Positions 63,098-64,000 of a stretch of DNA of 64,000 nt are shown piece after piece. The position numbers and the translations under genes were made by a program. Within the stretch, counting starts at the first letter, position 1; every line of letters starts with the position of its first letter. This stretch comes from Nocardia iowensis (GTDB lineage: Bacteria > Actinomycetota > Actinomycetes > Mycobacteriales > Mycobacteriaceae): NCBI RefSeq assembly GCF_019222765.1, contig NZ_CP078145.1:1302001-1366000 (forward strand), given 5' to 3'. The notes under the pieces were generated by a model, which ran no database searches, was not told the DNA's origin, and was given only the letters and a program-made list of their open reading frames with translations.

Positions 63098-63754
63098 ATG
63101 GTGACGTTGCGGATTCCCAGTCGGTTCAATGGCCCGCCCAGTTCCGGCAATGGCGGCTATGTGGGCGGATTGCTCGCGGAGCAGCATGAGGCCGACGCGG
63201 TTACGGTGATCCTGCGCAGTCCGACGCCGCTGGACACGCCGCTCGAGGTGCGGGCCGGGCAGCTGTACGACGGCGATACCTTGGTTGCCGAATCCAGTGC
63301 GGGCGAATTCGACCGGGACGCACCACGATCCGTGCCGTTCGCGACCGCAGCGGCTGCGGCGAGCTCGTATCAGAGCAACGAGATGTTCGCGTCCTGTTTC
63401 GTCTGCGGCAGTGCCCGCACGGACGGTCTGCGCATCGAGGCCGGGTCGGTCGGCGACGGTCGGGTGGCCGCACCGTGGACCCCCGATGACTCGCTTCCGC
63501 TGGGCGCCGCCGTCCTGTGGGCCGCGATGGACTGCCCCGGCGGCTGGTCGCTCCCCGAGATGTTCGACCGCCCCGCCCTCCTCGGCTCGATGACCGCCGC
63601 GGTGCACGACCTCCCCGAGGTCGGCGAGCAGTGCGTGGTCATCGGCGAGAACCACGGTGAGCAAGGCCGCAAATCCTTCTCGTCCACCGCCATCTACGGT
63701 TCCGACGACCGCCTGCTCGGCCGCGCGGAACAGATCTGGATCCGCTTGCGCTGA
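63098..63754 (+). CDS. Hypothetical protein, possibly hotdog-fold
   Basis: 218 residues. N-terminal FNGPPSSGNGGYVGGLLA and later LGAAVLWAAMDCPGGWSL resemble acyl-CoA thioesterase-type hotdog proteins. CFVCG provides a CxxC. I do not recognise a named family. ATG 63098 chosen; a longer GTG frame to 63050 lies in the region after the composite hairpin. Confidence 0.55.
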   Translation: MVTLRIPSRFNGPPSSGNGGYVGGLLAEQHEADAVTVILRSPTPLDTPLEVRAGQLYDGDTLVAESSAGEFDRDAPRSVPFATAAAAASSYQSNEMFASCFVCGSARTDGLRIEAGSVGDGRVAAPWTPDDSLPLGAAVLWAAMDCPGGWSLPEMFDRPALLGSMTAAVHDLPEVGEQCVVIGENHGEQGRKSFSSTAIYGSDDRLLGRAEQIWIRLR

Positions 63755-63915
63755 CGCACCCTGTCTCCGGTCCGGACTGGGTGCCGCCACCAGTACCCCG
63801 AAGGACGGCAAGGACGCTCGGTGCGCGGCAAGCGGAACGCCACACTTCCGTCGGCGTCGGCGTCGGCCGAGTCCGTCCGGACCGGCTCCGCAATCGCGTA
63901 GCCGCTGTCCCCGAC

Positions 63916-64000
63916 CTACTGCGGGTTGAGCCTGGACTCGAAGTTGCGCTCCAGATCCCGCCAGGACTGCGCCTCGGCGGTGAACGGCGGGTTGGGGGCC
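63916..64000 (-). CDS. C-terminal end of a minus-strand gene
   Basis: Stop TAG at 63916-63918; upstream (rightward) the frame is open to the edge: 27 codons ending ...WRDLERNFESRLNPQ, with GC-rich third positions. The rest is outside the window. No function can be given. Confidence 0.5.
   Translation of the reverse strand, partial: APNPPFTAEAQSWRDLERNFESRLNPQ

Overview
The window is GC-rich (high GC in third codon positions) actinobacterial chromosome. Its gene order matches the Mycobacteriales: metY-metX, icd, trpS-yhjD, dacB1, sdhCDAB, cdd, deoA and add occur in the same relative order as on the Mycobacterium tuberculosis chromosome (Rv3341 down to Rv3313c). A SAM-IV type riboswitch, an F420/PPOX-family protein, a DUF3017 protein, type VII secretion substrates and many TetR regulators fit the same order. 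The protein sequences look most like Nocardia, with Rhodococcus as the alternative; this genus call comes from family resemblance, not a database search. I see no rRNA, tRNA, CRISPR array, insertion sequence or prophage.

Layout. 0-4.6 kb: end of a secreted protein gene, a CMD (AhpD-like) protein, RidA, DUF3017, then two regulator/enzyme pairs (nitroreductase/HxlR and MpaB oxygenase/TetR). 4.7-7.5 kb: metY-metX behind a long leader with a SAM-IV aptamer and a poly-cysteine leader peptide. 7.5-15.7 kb: TetR/MFS pair with palindromic operators, icd, imine-reductase-like enzyme with a GlxA-type regulator, an MFS pump and a TetR. 15.7-18.6 kb: secreted serine hydrolase and an NCS1 permease. 19-24 kb: a five-gene beta-oxidation operon (SCP-x thiolase, SRPBCC, MaoC hydratase, MFE-2-like dehydrogenase, acyl-CoA dehydrogenase). 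Its upstream region carries the same 18-bp palindrome as the promoter of the TetR gene at 15.0 kb. 24-32 kb: two alpha/beta hydrolases, a heptad-repeat coiled-coil protein, xth, a secreted guanyl-specific RNase with its barstar, a TetR carrying a 51-bp minisatellite, a second MpaB oxygenase, trpS and yhjD. 32-36 kb: a minus-strand cluster of type VII secretion-linked genes. 36-45.9 kb: dacB1, DHA2 pump with TetR, phenylalanine hydroxylase, orphan VapB-like protein, a Tap-like lipoprotein peptidase, RadC, DUF6008 and a TetR/DUF4386 pair. 46-55 kb: exported proteins (Tat PhoD and PhoX phosphatases, a Gly/Ala/Ser-rich protein, a second Tap-like peptidase, a class A beta-lactamase-like protein), an F420/PPOX protein and a large membrane protein. 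55.3-64 kb: sdhCDAB, cdd, two tandem coiled-coil paralogues, deoA, add and two further genes, the last truncated by the window edge.

How the genes fit together. The conserved backbone is central metabolism (methionine synthesis, TCA cycle, nucleoside salvage, TrpRS, peptidoglycan carboxypeptidase). Accessory pairs, usually a TetR-family regulator next to one enzyme or pump and with a palindrome in the shared promoter, are inserted between the backbone genes. Signals most worth following are the riboswitch plus cysteine leader in front of metYX, the shared TetR operator of the peroxisome-like beta-oxidation operon, the RNase/barstar pair, the in-frame minisatellite and the T7SS-linked cluster.
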